The notes: a model not told the origin generated them from the sequence alone. Counted from the stretch's first letter, positions 10,330 through 22,199 are shown. The stretch is 64,000 nucleotides of DNA from Tipula vernalis (GCA_958295665.1 OY282559.1:130113605-130177604); one strand, 5' to 3'. Numbers and translations are program-made.

Positions 10330-12760
10330 TCTTAATAATAATCAAATATAACCAGTTCTCAACAGAGGCGAGAACTTCACATGGTTCTTCGAGCTTATTG
10401 AGCTTAACCAAACAACAACCACCATCGGGGAGCTCAAAATGGATCAGCTACTACGAAAACAATAAGAAAAGAAAGATCAGCTGATTCAGATGAACACAAA
10501 TTACCACAAAGATGAAGATAGCAGAAAAACAATGAGCTTTCTCGAGAATGGTTTCGCTAAACTAAAAACACTGTATAGTGAATACTTATACATCGATGAG
10601 GCTATCCGAAAGATGGACCCGCCTTTAGAACCGCAGCATCTATATCTTATAGTGAGTTGCTGATATATATACACAGCTGTTAGTTGATATGCGGCTACGA
10701 TTAAATAACGGGCCATCGAAAACGCCGACAATAAACATACCAGAGAGCAACCTGCAACTTTCAACGCCCTCCAAACAACAATCAGCAACGAAAGAGACAA
10801 CAACGCTACAGAACAACCAGAGGAATCAATAACCAGACGATGGAGCAAGAAGTGACCGGAACCCTCATCAGCTATCATACATTAGTAGCATGCCACCTCA
10901 AGCGTCAAAAATGGAAGACAATAACAACAAAAGGTTGTTTAAGAGGCAAGACGTTCTGATGCGATAAATTTATCAGAAGCTACTAGCTTCACTTGAGTAC
11001 TCACTGGATATCAACAAAAACGAGAACGCGTACTTCGAATATTAAACATGAATCAACTGACCAAGGAGTTGGAAGAGATTGATTCACTCAAGAAGATGAG
11101 CAGAAATCGGATTATTTCCGTGAAAACTACTACTCAAATACACTCAAGAATAGGGTGGACTCCATGATCCACAGAACAACAACAGTGCAGCTGCCTCAAA
11201 GTCGAACTACCAACATTTCGAACAACCGGCTATCAGATACGGTAAAAATGCCATATTTAAAATTGCACATACAGAAAGGGCCAGCTGAACTAATTAGTCA
11301 TCTAGCAACAACGGGTGACAACTATGAGAAAGCTTGGGAAATATTACAAGCCAGATACAACAACCCTAGACTTCTGGCAACCAAATATTTCAATTCATTG
11401 CTATCATTACCAGCGGTGCACATAGAATCAGCGGGAGCAATTCGAGCCCGGCACGATACAACAAGGGAAATGCTCCACAATATCAACCGCCTTAATATAT
11501 AAGTGTTCATTTGATGCATTCATAGCTATCATCTTAAGCAGAAAACTAGATCCAGAATCCAGTACGCTGTACGAAGCAACATTACCAAATCCTAGGGAAG
11601 TTTCACAAATAAAGGAATTATTTAGTTTTTTGGAAAGAGATTTAGGATCCACTACTGTAAATAGCCATCGGCCATAATATATACTGCCCATAAGACGTGT
11701 ACATGCTGCAACAATCAACAATCAGTGGCTGGCAAAAGGATGTTAATGTAGTCATAAGTTGGAGGAGTGCAAATTATTCAAGGAGATGTTAACATTGGAT
11801 AGGAAAAAATTGGTGAGTGGAGCAACTATCTGTGTCCGTTTTTTAAACAAACATTCCAATAACGACGTTACTCCCTACTACTGCCCATCAACTGGTCATC
11901 CAGCAAGGCCCAGTAATATAGCAACACTGAGGGCACTAATAGTTCTAGGATCACAGGCAACATTATTCTCTGCAAAGGCGGCCAACTCATTAAACATCAA
12001 AGAGAAGAAGGTGCATGTGAACATTTTTGGCATAGCCGGAAATAAGACTGGCATTTGTAAGCATGTAATAAACCTAACACTAGCCTCAAGGTTCGATGAA
12101 GACTTCCGATTAGAGGTTGAAGCCTTAGTATTCGACAAATCAACACAACAACTGCCCGAGACAATTGTCGGCACCAGCAAATGAACCTATCTCAAGAATA
12201 TACAATTAGCAGGTTTATCTTACTACCAAGCTCAATCAATCGATCTTTTGCTAGGGGCAGACTACTATCCATCGATAATAAGAAAACAATATAATAAAAG
12301 GCGGGTATCAGAAGCCCATGGCACAACACATGGAGTTCGGACGGATCATAATTGGAAGCATGGGTAATTTAGAAAATCAGAGCAAAACAACCATGGCGTC
12401 AACAAAATCAATCAAGGAAAAATTGAGATTGTTCGTGGAAAACGACAACATTCCTGAGCAACGAAGTCAAACTGAGGAAGAGGATAAGGTTGAGGAGCTG
12501 TGTCAGAGAACAGTAGAACGACATCATGATAAGCGATATATAATACAAATTATATTCAAGAAAAAACACGGTAAATTGGGAGAATCAAGGAGAAAGGCCA
12601 TCGCAAGGTTATTATACAAATCGAAAGAAGATTTATGAAAGATTCCGCAATACAAACAGCTTTATCATAAATTTATGCAGGAATACATCGAGTTTAACTA
12701 CATGGAGTTGATCCAGGAAAGACAAGAAGACGAACTAGCTGAAATCATATATTACATACA
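10330..12760 (+). mobile_element. BEL/Pao relic: gag, protease, start of RT
   Basis: A second, separate BEL/Pao relic. From about 10950 the N-terminal gag coil is visible in pieces (QLTKELEEIDSLKK). At 11240-11500 comes the gag core (GPAELISHLATTGDNYEKAW, LQARYNNPRLLATKYFNSLL), with an internal deletion, then LDPESSTLYEATLP and LFSFLERDLGS in another frame. At 11759-12180 a degenerate protease (LRALIVLGSQATLFS, where relatives have an active-site D-S/T-G-S-Q; the Asp is lost), then SIDLLLGADYY (12237-12269). The last recognisable part, to about 12750, is the pre-RT linker with YHKFMQEY. Stops and deletions show decay. The linker resembles that of the relic at 1-831. Confidence 0.8.
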
Positions 12761-12799
12761 TATATTACATTATTTTTATTTAACATTAACTATGCGCTA

Positions 12800-13060
12800 A
12801 GTGGTGTGGTAAGGTCACAATATGGTATGTCACCATTTTCATTAATGATATTTTTAGCCGTTTATACGTTCGCTCAAATTTCATTTTCCAATTCACTGTT
12901 AGTCCCATATAAAAAAGTCAAAGAGGTTTAAATCCAGGTTGCTAAAAAAATTCACAGGGGTTTAAATCCAGTAAATACGGTGGCCATTGGAATCCTTAAT
13001 AAAAACGGTCAGGAAAGCGATTCGGGGCAGGTAATCCAAACACACATGTGCGGTATGCAG
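12800..13060 (-). pseudogene. Tc1/mariner-like transposase scrap
   Basis: On the minus strand the segment reads WPPYLLDLNPCEFF and, 34 bp further on, LDLNLFDFFIWD, both resembling the block around the last catalytic acidic residue of Tc1/mariner transposases (WPPxSPDLxPxDxFLWG). The two are a small tandem duplication: 12911-12939 and 12945-12973 on the + strand share aaaaaa-t/gtca...ggtttaaatcca. Flanking residues are poorly preserved and full of stops. The superfamily call is tentative. Confidence 0.45.
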
Positions 13061-13319
13061 ATGTGGGTTTGGATGCATAAACCATGCATGAGGAGTCACC
13101 ATTAGAAGATGATTCGAGTCACCTAAACATTGGCTAATAAACTATTCAAAAATATGTTCGTGAGAATTTCTTTTGGTTATTTCTGTAATGTTTATGATCG
13201 CCTGTGGTCCTTGGGAGATCTGAAAAGTGGAACACCTGACGAGAAAAATCTAGTTAGACAAATCACGGTATACCGAAGCTGTATTTTATAATTTTTATTT
13301 ACCCCATCCCTTACCGACT

Positions 13320-13605
13320 CTTGTCGTGCGATATTTAGATATCATTGCTGAGAGACTCATTTCGCCGAGGCTCCCGTTTATGCGGATACGTATATTGCAA
13401 TATTTTAACGGTCAATTTGCTATAACCGGCCAAATATTTAATATGCCTACCTCGGTTAATAGTATGATCAACCTTTTACCCAGACCACTTGATGAACCAG
13501 AAGAAGACTTTTGTATAAATGTCCACATCAAGGAGAAAGCCTATTCATAAAACGTTTTATCTTCATGGGTGGATTAATCGGTTGTTGATTGATTAGGTTA
13601 AAATC
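13320..13605 (+). pseudogene. Helitron Rep/helicase N-terminal scrap
   Basis: The open frame at 13326-13550 reads ERLISPRLPFMRIR, GQFAITGQIFNMPTSV, MINLLPRPLDE and INVHIKEK; after a one-step frameshift HKTFYLHGWINRLLID follows to a stop. This matches the conserved region ahead of the Rep domain in animal Helitron proteins (pattern GQ-x-NxPxxV...LPR...VHIK...SYLHG). Only about 90 codons remain, so no Rep or helicase motif is present. No Helitron ends were recognised. Confidence 0.7.
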
Positions 13606-14647
13606 ATACTTATTTCAACTTATTTCAAAGTTTTTTCAGATTTTTCGAGATTCCTAATGATTTCCTGGTTTTAAAATATCATATTCTATGATTTTATGTT
13701 TGTCCGAGTTTTTCAAGAATATTCCAAATTTTAGATGAGCAAATATTGGGAATGTTCTAGAGTTCTAAGATTATACGATCTTCTCGAGATTTATCGTATT
13801 TCTCAATATTCCTTAAGTACACAGATGCTGTTAATTGTCGATTTATGAGCCTGTCTCCTTACTTTTAGCGTTACCCAGAAACTTCGACGTAGATCAGACA
13901 CTAGCCAGATTTAAAGAAAACTTGGTATACTACCAAGTAAAGTTTCAAGAATTTTAAAAGCCACAAGGTATCATCCCTAACACATCACACAAGCACTATA
14001 AAATTGAGAGGCAAGAAAACTCCTGATAATCAAGCATGCCAAACGTGAGGGGCAAAGGGACTCATGGTAATCAAGCACATCAAACGTGAGTGGCGAGAAG
14101 ATTAAAGATAACCAAGCAGTAAGGACATGGTCTTCGATAAGCTTCGTAAAAATTTCCGCTCTCTTCAAATCCCGTTTCAAATTATGGCTTTTTCTTTAAT
14201 AAAGTTACTTGACTTTGAAATGACCTTGGCTTTAAAGTCAAAGTAATCAACACTTTTGCATCCTATACCTAACTGTTAAAGATACTTCAAACGGTTATTA
14301 TTCCACGGAAACCCCTCAAATTCGAATTAACAGCTTCTGAGTGCATTTTAAATATTTAAACTTAATTTGACCTTCAGAAGGTCAAAATAAATAATTTTGA
14401 CATAATATTTCGAACGTAAAATTTCCCACTCTTTTCGAACGCAATATCAATAATAGGGTATTTATAAAAAATGAACTTGACCTTCAAATGACCTCAAAAA
14501 TTCACCTGTACGTCAAAAGCCATATTAAAGATAAATGGCCCTATTGTCCCTGACTTTTTTTGTATAAAGCATTTTTTTTTAAATGGGTCACCCTTACCTA
14601 TAGGTATAATAAAATTTTTTGTATCAGATCCCAAATTTACGTAAAAT
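13606..14647. other. No gene; TGACCTT-rich intergenic sequence
   Basis: No convincing coding sequence. Between 14200 and 14510 the heptamer tgacctt and its complement aaggtca recur (for example near 14221, 14370, 14379 and 14473), suggesting an old, unidentified repeat. An open frame on the minus strand at 14494-14703 crosses the boundary of the next LINE and is not a gene. Confidence 0.4.
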
Positions 14648-14661
14648 ACTTTGTGTACTTT
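14648..14661. repeat. Left target-site duplication of I-like LINE
   Basis: The 14 bases actttgtgtacttt here match 16628-16641, which follow the LINE poly(A) directly. The match is perfect. Confidence 0.9.
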
Positions 14662-16627
14662 GGAAAAGGGAGAAGTATTGATGTGGCGGCTCAAAGAACG
14701 CAAAAGGGGGTAGATGATTTAATTCAAAAACTTAAAATGTTGAATCTGAGAGTGAATCCTAATAAGTGTGCTTATATGAGTTTCAGAACAAACGTTGCAA
14801 ATGTTAATATAAGTGTTGATAGTCAAAGTATTGAACAAGTTAATGCGTACAGGTATTTGGGTATTTGGATTGATAGACGTATGAATTTTGGGAAGCACAT
14901 GAAGATTTTGGTAGATAACTGCAAGGAACGTTTAAATGTGGTTAAAACGGGTGAGCAAACCTAAATGGGGCGCTGATCCGAGTGTGACTGACATGCTAAG
15001 GAAGGCCCTTATATCCTCCAAAATAAGATATGGTATTAGTGTGTATGGGAATGGTTCGAAAGGGGCTTTTAGCCAATTAATGAAAGTAGAAAATGCAAGT
15101 GCAAGGGTGGTATTGGGGGCGATTAACTCAACCCCAATACACCCTCTGTGGTCTGAAATGGGTGATTCACCTCTTGATTACAAGAGAGAGTGGATCACAG
15201 TGAGAGAGACAGTGCGAATGATAACTAAGAAAAATGAGTTTTGGAACGAGATGATAGTAAGATTTCAATATAGGGCGGTGTACAAACCGACATATAGAAC
15301 TAGTATTGCACTTGAAAACTTAAACATGTTTCTGAGTATAAGCAATGCTGGTCCGCAACCCGTTCCTAATAATCTTACTGTATGTTTGAATATGGAGGAA
15401 TTTAATATGGGAATGAATGAAGTTATCGCTAAAATTATTTTTGGGAAAATCAGTCAGCGGTACGTGCAAGATGATATAGTTTATACAGATGCTAGTGTGA
15501 ATGAGAATGGAGTGGGTGTTGGTGTCTTTATGCCTGGTAAGAATGTGGAAAAGTATTTTAAAGTGGACAAAAGCATCTGTATAATGAACGCTGAACTGAT
15601 TGGAATGTTTGAAGGAATTAAACTGGCTGTGAATGAAGGGGGAAAGGAAAATAGTAATATTTTCCGATTCTCAGAGTGGTTTATGTTTGCTAAAATGTGG
15701 AGGTGGAAGGGAAGGCAATGTGTATGTTGATTTAATTTTTGAATGCGTTCGAGACTGTCAACGTGATGTGACCATACAATGGGTCCCATCACATAGACAG
15801 ATCGAAGGGAATGAAAGAGCCGATATGTTAGCAAAAAAGGGTACATTGAATGACATGGTTCAGGAGTACGAAAGGAAGGATGCAAGAGACGTACTTCGAA
15901 TGTTTTAGATGAATCTGTGGAGAAAATGGGAGAGTGAATTTAACGAGAAAAGTTTAACGAAAGGAATGAAGTACAGAGTGCTCCGTGGTACTCCTTTGAG
16001 AATTCCGTTCTTTAAGGAGCTCAAAGGAGATACGCGAATATTGCGAACTGTTGAGAGAATCAGGCTGAACCATGGAAACTAGAAGGAATGCTTGTGGAAA
16101 CGTCATTTGAGTGAGGACAAAGATTGTGAGTTGTGTGGAAGTGTGGAGGATTTTAAACATCTCATATTGGCTTGTCCCAGATATAGCCAATATAGATCTA
16201 AGTTCAACATCCTTCGGAATGCAAGAAATCTAAGTGAATTAATGAGTGAGGGTGGTATTTGGCTTATAAGGAAATGTATGAATTTATTAGGATGAGTGGA
16301 ATAACAATTTAATATGAAACAACTATTTACTAGCTGATGAAATATGTGAAGGGATAATCCGGTTCTTTTTAATAGTGAGGAAAATATTATTAAAAATGTA
16401 ATTTGAACTAAAATATGTAAACAGATTTATAAATATGATTTTTGGCGATATAGCTCTTTTTTTATGTAGGAGCCAAGCCTAATAAAAAAAAAAAAAAAAA
16501 AAAAATATTATTAAAAATGTAAATTGAATTAAAATATGTAAACCGAAAATTATAAATATGATTTTTGGCGATATGGCTCTTTTTTTATGTAGGAGCCAAG
16601 CCTAATAAAAAATAAAAAAAAAAAAAA
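14662..16627 (+). mobile_element. 5'-truncated I-like LINE with RNase H
   Basis: A non-LTR element truncated inside the reverse transcriptase. It reads the end of RT (KKGVDD-type region, LNLRVNPNKCAYMSF, YRYLGIWIDRRMNFGKHM), a frameshift near 14950, LISSKIRYGISVYG, an RNase H domain (IVYTDASVNENGVGVGVF; AELIGMFEGI; after a frameshift IVIFSDSQSGL and VPSHRQIEGNERADMLAKKG) and a C-terminal zinc finger CELCGSVEDFKHLILACPRY at about 16127-16186. RNase H plus this CCHC-type finger fits the I group. Exact 14-bp target duplications flank it. Its 3' tail is doubled (see separate entry). Confidence 0.87.
16376..16627 (+). repeat. Dimeric 3' tail of I-like LINE
   Basis: Two tandem copies of the LINE 3' end, each about 120 bp: roughly 16382-16503 and 16504-16627. 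Both contain attattaaaaatgta, tatgatttttggcgatat, tatgtaggagccaagcctaat and a run of A. They differ at several positions, so the doubling is not a very recent copying accident at this site alone. Only the second A run is followed by the target duplication. Confidence 0.85.
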
Positions 16628-16641
16628 ACTTTGTGTACTTT
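16628..16641. repeat. Right target-site duplication of I-like LINE
   Basis: Second copy of actttgtgtacttt after the terminal A run. See 14648-14661. Confidence 0.9.
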
Positions 16642-16680
16642 TGTGGTTGTGTTACAGGAATTTCCTATTTTAACATTTTT

Positions 16681-16716
16681 GACAACAACAAAGTTTAATT
16701 TTGAATTGTTGTTGTC
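16681..16716. repeat. Perfect 11-bp inverted repeat (hairpin)
   Basis: gacaacaacaa (16681-16691) pairs with ttgttgttgtc (16706-16716) around a 14-base loop. A close relative lies at 17461-17495 (gacaacaacaaagttt...attgttgttt), and a weaker one (aacaaccacg...tgtggttg) near 17290-17320. They may be ends of a small foldback element. Confidence 0.5.
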
Positions 16717-16732
16717 AGAGTCATGTGGCATT

Positions 16733-17160
16733 TTTTTTTATTTTTTTTTATTAGGCTTGGCTCCGAAAATAACGAGCCATGTTGCCAAACATCCAATTTT
16801 ACAATTTTTATTTTTTTACATTTTTATGATTTAGGTACATTTATTAATATTTTTTTTCTAATTATTTTGTTCCTGCAGGAACCGAATAATCCCCTTACAT
16901 ATCTTGCTAGTAATTCATATGTTTTTTTTATCATTAAATTGTTATTTCACTCATTCTAATATATTCATACATTTCCTTATAAACCAAACCTCCCTCATTC
17001 ATTACTGTCGTTAAATTTCTCGCATTCCGAAGGATGTTGAACTTGGATCTGTATTGACTGAATTTTGGACAGGCCAAAATCAGATGCTCAACATTCTCCA
17101 CATATCCACACAAACCACAATTTGTATCCTCACTCAATCGACGTTTTCTCACTCAATCGA
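16733..17160 (-). mobile_element. Second I-like LINE copy, opposite orientation
   Basis: A short, 5'-truncated copy of the same LINE on the minus strand. Its poly(A) is the T run at 16733-16750, followed by the complement of aggagccaagcctaata. The coding end at 16934-17152 reads RRLSEDTNCGLCGYVENVEHL, then ILACPKFSQYRSKFNILRN, the same zinc finger as at 16120-16250. At its 5' edge about 19 bp (aaaacgtcgattgagtgag) are repeated in tandem. The two copies thus point tail to tail about 100 bp apart. No clear target duplication was found. Confidence 0.85.
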
Positions 17161-18372
17161 CGTTCGATGTAAATGAGTGAAAGAATAGTTGTTGGTCAGA
17201 TAAATATACAAAGTTTTTACGCCAAAAAATATAATTTATCAGTAAACCCTGAAAATCACAAGTATTACGAATTATGAATGATTTCAAAACAACCACGTTT
17301 CATTTTGAAAATGTGGTTGCTTTCATTTATGGCTTGTTATAATAAGCGTACTCAAACAAATGCTAGAATCTGAGTTTAATAGATTTTTATTTTTAAATTG
17401 TTATAAACTTGAAAGCTCCATTAGCTAAGTAAATCACAATTTTTTAAATATTAATTGATTTGACAACAACAAAGTTTCAATTCAAATTGTTGTTTCAAAA
17501 TATTGTTGCTTTGGCTATAATTATGGTTTTATTGTTTTCTGAAGCTTTCTTCTGCCGAACCAGAAAACAATTTACACGTTTTAAATTCTCCACATTTTTA
17601 ATCAACATTTTCGTTGTTTTTCCATTGATGTATTATTTGAAAAATATTTACGAGATATCTTATTTGTATACTTGCTTGTACTGTTTATCTTTCATATTAT
17701 AATCTTTTAAAACAAAAACAAACAGCAAAAAACTACGTTTTTCAAACTCAACAACAACACAAGACAATATTATGTAAACATGTACTTATATCAAATGAGG
17801 AGAGGATTGGAGAATTCGTATTTGCTATTTATGATAATGTTAGCAAAAAGTATTTGTAGTGAAAATTTTCACGATGAGACGGGATTGTTTATGTTTTACA
17901 ATTTTGTTTTTTTGTGAAAATTAATTAAGACACAACAAATTTACAGGAAGTATGTGGATTTTTTTATGTTTGGCAAAAAAATTGTCTCAAATAATTATGA
18001 ATACTTTGGTACGGTATGTATTTTTGAAATACATATGCAATTAATATTGCGCGGCAAAAAACTTCTTATTATGAATGATTTATGGACAATAAATTATAAC
18101 AACCGTGTTTTCTTCTGCCACCTACTATCCTTGTTTAAGTAAATGATACAAAGTGCTTATATTCTATCTTTCTATTACTAACTAAGGATGAGATGGTATT
18201 TGTATTATGTACTGGAAGCATTCAAAAATTTCCAAAAAAAATAAAAAAAATATTATCACACGAGATGAGAAAAATATTCATATCACGTTTACATATACTC
18301 GTATCTATAAGAAAAGTTTCCTTATTTGCATTTCTTCCTCTTCGGTGTATACTTGGTTCATAATTTTATTTA
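17161..18372. other. No gene recognised
   Basis: Very AT-rich. It holds the second and third hairpins described for 16681-16716. Open frames at 17460-17702 and 17954-18142 are hydrophobic or low-complexity translations of AT-rich DNA with no family resemblance. Confidence 0.4.
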
Positions 18373-18651
18373 TTGAGACGTGATTTTTTATCAATAGGTG
18401 ATAAGAAAGAACAATGCGACGTTCAAAAATTATTGTCGCGATGTTTCTTTATGTTCATTATGTTTAAAGAAGATCGCGTACCAGAAGTGGTTTTTATTTT
18501 CGTATTAGTTAATTTATTGGATAACTCTAGAAGCCCTGAAATTTATTTAAATGTGATCAACTGCGCTGTTGCTCAGAAATTTGGAACCAATAATCATAAA
18601 ATGTACAACATAAAATATTTTAATCCTTGCCAAATGCCGTATAAAGCAGGG
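18373..18651 (+). CDS. Unrecognised possible exon
   Basis: An open frame of about 93 codons in otherwise non-coding DNA. A possible acceptor (ttttttatcaatag, ending near 18399) precedes GDKKEQCDVQKLL, and a near-consensus donor (cagg/gtgagt) lies at 18650-18656, just before the stop. The translation (KLLSRCFFMFIM, VPEVVFIFVLVNLLDNS, MYNIKYFNPCQMPY) is not one I recognise; it has a central hydrophobic stretch. It could be one exon of a host gene, perhaps a receptor, or chance. Codon composition does not settle it. Confidence 0.25.
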
Positions 18652-18656
18652 TGAGT

Positions 18657-19699
18657 TCTTATTTATTAAACATTTTATTTATCTAAAATTCACTTAGAAT
18701 GATAAAACGATAATCACTGAAAAGTGCTGAAGAGTAAATGATTTTGCCTTGAAACTTATAAATTCCATTATATTTACGGCCATAATGTTACTAAATTGGA
18801 AAGTTATGGTGGCAAAGTAAATTTATTTCTTTACAATTGTGACGTTTTTGGTCGGGTCTTAAAAATAAAAAGTCCAATTTATGCTCCAGATGACCAAAAA
18901 CCCGCTGCAACCTTACTAAAATGAAATTCGAAAAATCTATATTCCGATTTTAAGAAATAAGAGGCCATAATATCAGATTTAGCTCAAAGATGGCTCAAAA
19001 GATTTCTTATTTATAGTACAACTACCATTTGAATAGTATCAGTGTGGCAAACTATTTTGGAAAACTTAACATTTGACTTGAATTTTCTGAGGTGACTGGA
19101 ACTACACCATAGCAAATAGAGGTTAGAGTTGAAGAGTTAATTTCTAGATTATGCTAATATAATGGAATCTTCTAATCCGGAAATCGTTTTATTACGAATG
19201 GCACCACATTTTGCCTTCTTTCCTGAACGAAAACCATTATTCCACAAATTAAGGTAGGTTTTACAGAAATCTAAAATGCCATTTAAATTGAGACATCTAA
19301 CTAGGATAATGTTACCAACAACAGTACAAATATTTTTTCCAAAATCGCTAATTTTCCGAGGATTTCAAGTAGCAATATCACAATAATTTCAGCCTGTGTC
19401 GTCAAGAATAATGTCATCAACCAATTTGTTCTCGAAATCTTGTACCAGCAATTTGATCCACCCAGGTTTACAGCAATTTGATTTGAATGTAACTTGTCGA
19501 TTTGTCAACGAGCTTGAACGATTTGTCCACAAAAAAACTTTTACAGCTTCTGATTAAGCAAAATATTCCCTTATATCATAAAGAAATATAATAGTTCTTC
19601 ATAATGTACATATAAAATAGCTTCATGTAAATCAGATTTTTTACATATAGAAATCTGTGTAGTTTATATAGTGTAATTTACTCGCCTAAATGTGGTCTC
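18657..19699. other. No gene recognised
   Basis: AT-rich sequence with no readable protein motif, tandem repeat or element end. If the exon at 18373 is real this is intron. Confidence 0.4.
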
Positions 19700-20560
19700 T
19701 CATAACCAAATTTAACGTTCAACTTCATAACTAAATCAACACAGTTCAAACTCGCCATAATCTAACCACCAATTCAACCTTCGACTCAAGCAACAAATAA
19801 TTCCAAAAATAAACCCTCACTCAACCCAAACTGAATGGCACAACGCAGCCCCAAACTCAACCTTCAACTCAATCATCGAATCAAAAAGCCCGAAAAATTA
19901 TATGCGTGCATGAACGCAACTCAGAACGACTCATACTAACTTCTAATTAAAATTTCAACTCAACGCCCAACTAATTCCCCAACTGATCGATTGAGTCGAG
20001 CTAAACTCAGTCCTAACCAAATCCCAAATCAAGCCCTAACTCGATATCAAACATCATCGATTTCTTCATCTTTCAACGTACCTTTCACCTCAACTTCCAA
20101 CTCTCTTATGAATAGTCATATGGTATTCGCCAATGGTACCAACTTACTCCAATGAAATCCCTTTCTGAACCATTCATTTAACCCAAACACAAACCCCACA
20201 CAAACCTTCGACTCAATTCAAACCTCTATGCAAGACGCCCAAAAACTGCTTGTTGCGTAAATTAACCCAATTCAAAATAACTGATAAGTTTAAAAGTCAA
20301 TCCCTAACTACATGTATACAAATTACCACAAGTACGTGAACTAAACTAAAGTAAATTTCAGCTAACTCTAATTTAACCCTCAATCAACCCCAAATGAATC
20401 CTTTAGGGAACGGCTCACACAACCCTTCCTAAACTCACATTAAACTCCTAACTCAATCAATTTCGCCCCTAGGCTCATTTGGAAAGCAAATCGACCGCCA
20501 ACTGAATCCTTAACCCAAGCACAAACTCAAAGAATAACTATAAGCCAGCAACTAATTAAA
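19700..20560. repeat. CAACTC-rich degenerate repeat
   Basis: About 860 bp with a strong strand bias: C and A rich, G poor. Short words such as caactcaa, aacccaa, ctcaacc and cttaactc recur irregularly. A longer module (gaaaaattatatgcgtgcat followed by gaacgcaactcag, near 19892) has a relative at 25189 (gaaaaattgcaggcgtacat). So this is decayed satellite or minisatellite sequence, not just random bias. It is interrupted by the gypsy relic and resumes at 25020. Confidence 0.65.
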
Positions 20561-20639
20561 ATTGGGTGATGTGGATCGAAATCCTCCAGGTAATAAATAT
20601 CACGAGGCAGGCACATGGTTTTCAGTCACACTAGTGGCG

Positions 20640-20812
20640 GGTACCCGATCCTCTTGACGTACAAATTCCAAAAGCTTTTCAATCCTTCCCATTGGCGAAA
20701 GAAACGAATTGTCATGCAACATTCCAAATCAGAAAAGCCGTCCTCTAAATATCGACAGTTCAGCCACCTAAACATATAGACAGACGAGCGAACATTTTGT
20801 TTTGCGTTTTCG
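20640..20812 (+). repeat. LTR-like repeat, left copy
   Basis: The segment ggcgggtacccgatcctctt...ttcaatccttc followed by ccattggcg...gtcatgcaacattccaaat...cagacagacgagcgaacatt is shared with other points of the window. The second half recurs at 24817-24945, the first half at 26285-26345. Placement on both sides of a gypsy body suggests LTRs, but exact ends and a target duplication could not be set. Confidence 0.5.
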
Positions 20813-21020
20813 GACTTAGAGGGATTTCAAAACAGAGAGAGTGACACGATCATTCTGAAATTCAAAAAATTTTAAGTCGAATTAAGACATATTAGAAATG
20901 CCATTCAAAGGCACCTAGAAGCAATTGAGGTAAAAAATTTACCGGTGAGCTCAGATAGTGCGATTTCTCCTTTAGGATCAAACAAATCAAACGCAAGTAA
21001 GGATAATATATCACCCTCAA

Positions 21021-22076
21021 GTGAAGAACAAATTAGTACTTAAACCAAATGTAATACAATTGAAGCAAATTCAAAAACTAACAACGTTCCAAGTCCACAT
21101 ATTCAATTCAATGCTCCGCGCAGAACTTATGCCTATATTAAATGAAAAGAGATTTCGTTCAATTCCAATAATGGAATGGAAACTGAAATTTTCCGGAAAA
21201 TCTGGTGAAAATGTGAACGATTTCCTTTCTCGTTTGACCCGAATGTCAATTTCTCAAGGAATACCTCAACAAGAACTCTTAGGTTGTATATATTTGATAC
21301 ACGAAGGTAGTGCTTTACGATGGCATGATGCGTACATTGGACCAATTCCATTCGTGGCCCGACTTTGAAAACGCGTTAAAATCTGAATATTCCGATCCAG
21401 AATATAATGATTACACTATGGAAAAAATTAGGCACAGGAAGCAATATAGAAATGAAACCTATGGCGACTACCGCACTTCAATGGAGTTACTGTTCAAAGA
21501 ATTGAATAGTCCACTTTCTTCCTTGGAAAATTAAAATTTTTAAATAAAAACTTATGGCCAACCTATATCCGAGGGTTAGCTTTTAAAAACTTGTCTAACA
21601 TTCAGTCTATTGATGAACTTAACCTACTTTGTAAAAATATTGAAAAAGCTGAAAAGCTCCCTAGGGAAAACAGTTTAAATGCTAATATAATCAAATTTTA
21701 TCCTAAGTATTCTGATAAGCATCAAAACAATGTCTCAGGAAATCTCAACTTAGGATCCCGCTATCGCAATACCAAATCGCATTCAAATCCAAATAATTGT
21801 ATAACTCAGGGAAAACCTGGATATTCTGCTACTACGCAGTATATAAATTCAAAATCAGAAAATTTTCGAACACCGGCTACTAATCAAACAAACCTTCACC
21901 TTAACAGTAAAGCTCCTTGGTCTTTTACTTGCGTTAACTGTTTTGAAAGTACACATAAAATAGAGCAATGTAGTAAACCAAGAAGAGCAAAATATTTGTG
22001 TTACCGATGTGGGAAGAAAAGACGTTACATTCCCAGATTGTACTGCTTGCCATCCGCAATTAATACCAGGAAATAA
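21021..22076 (+). pseudogene. Gypsy gag
   Basis: The capsid-like part reads FRSIPIMEWKLKFSGKSG, FLSRLTRMSISQGI, LLGCIYLIHEGSALRWHDAY, then (frameshift near 21350) SWPDFENALKSEYSDPEYND, RKQYRNETYGDYRTSM. After stops near 21535 it resumes at 21591. The nucleocapsid end has a zinc knuckle CVNCFESTHKIEQC and a second CYRCG unit with a frameshift after it. It would have packaged element RNA; it is broken in at least two places. Confidence 0.8.
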
Positions 22077-22199
22077 AATTCCTATTTCCAATTCTACCAA
22101 TCAAATGATGAAAACTGATCATTCTTTACCTTCTACTTTAACTTCTGCTCCTACCGAAGGAGCCAAGTCAGACAACTCCGATGTGTTTACCATCGTTTC

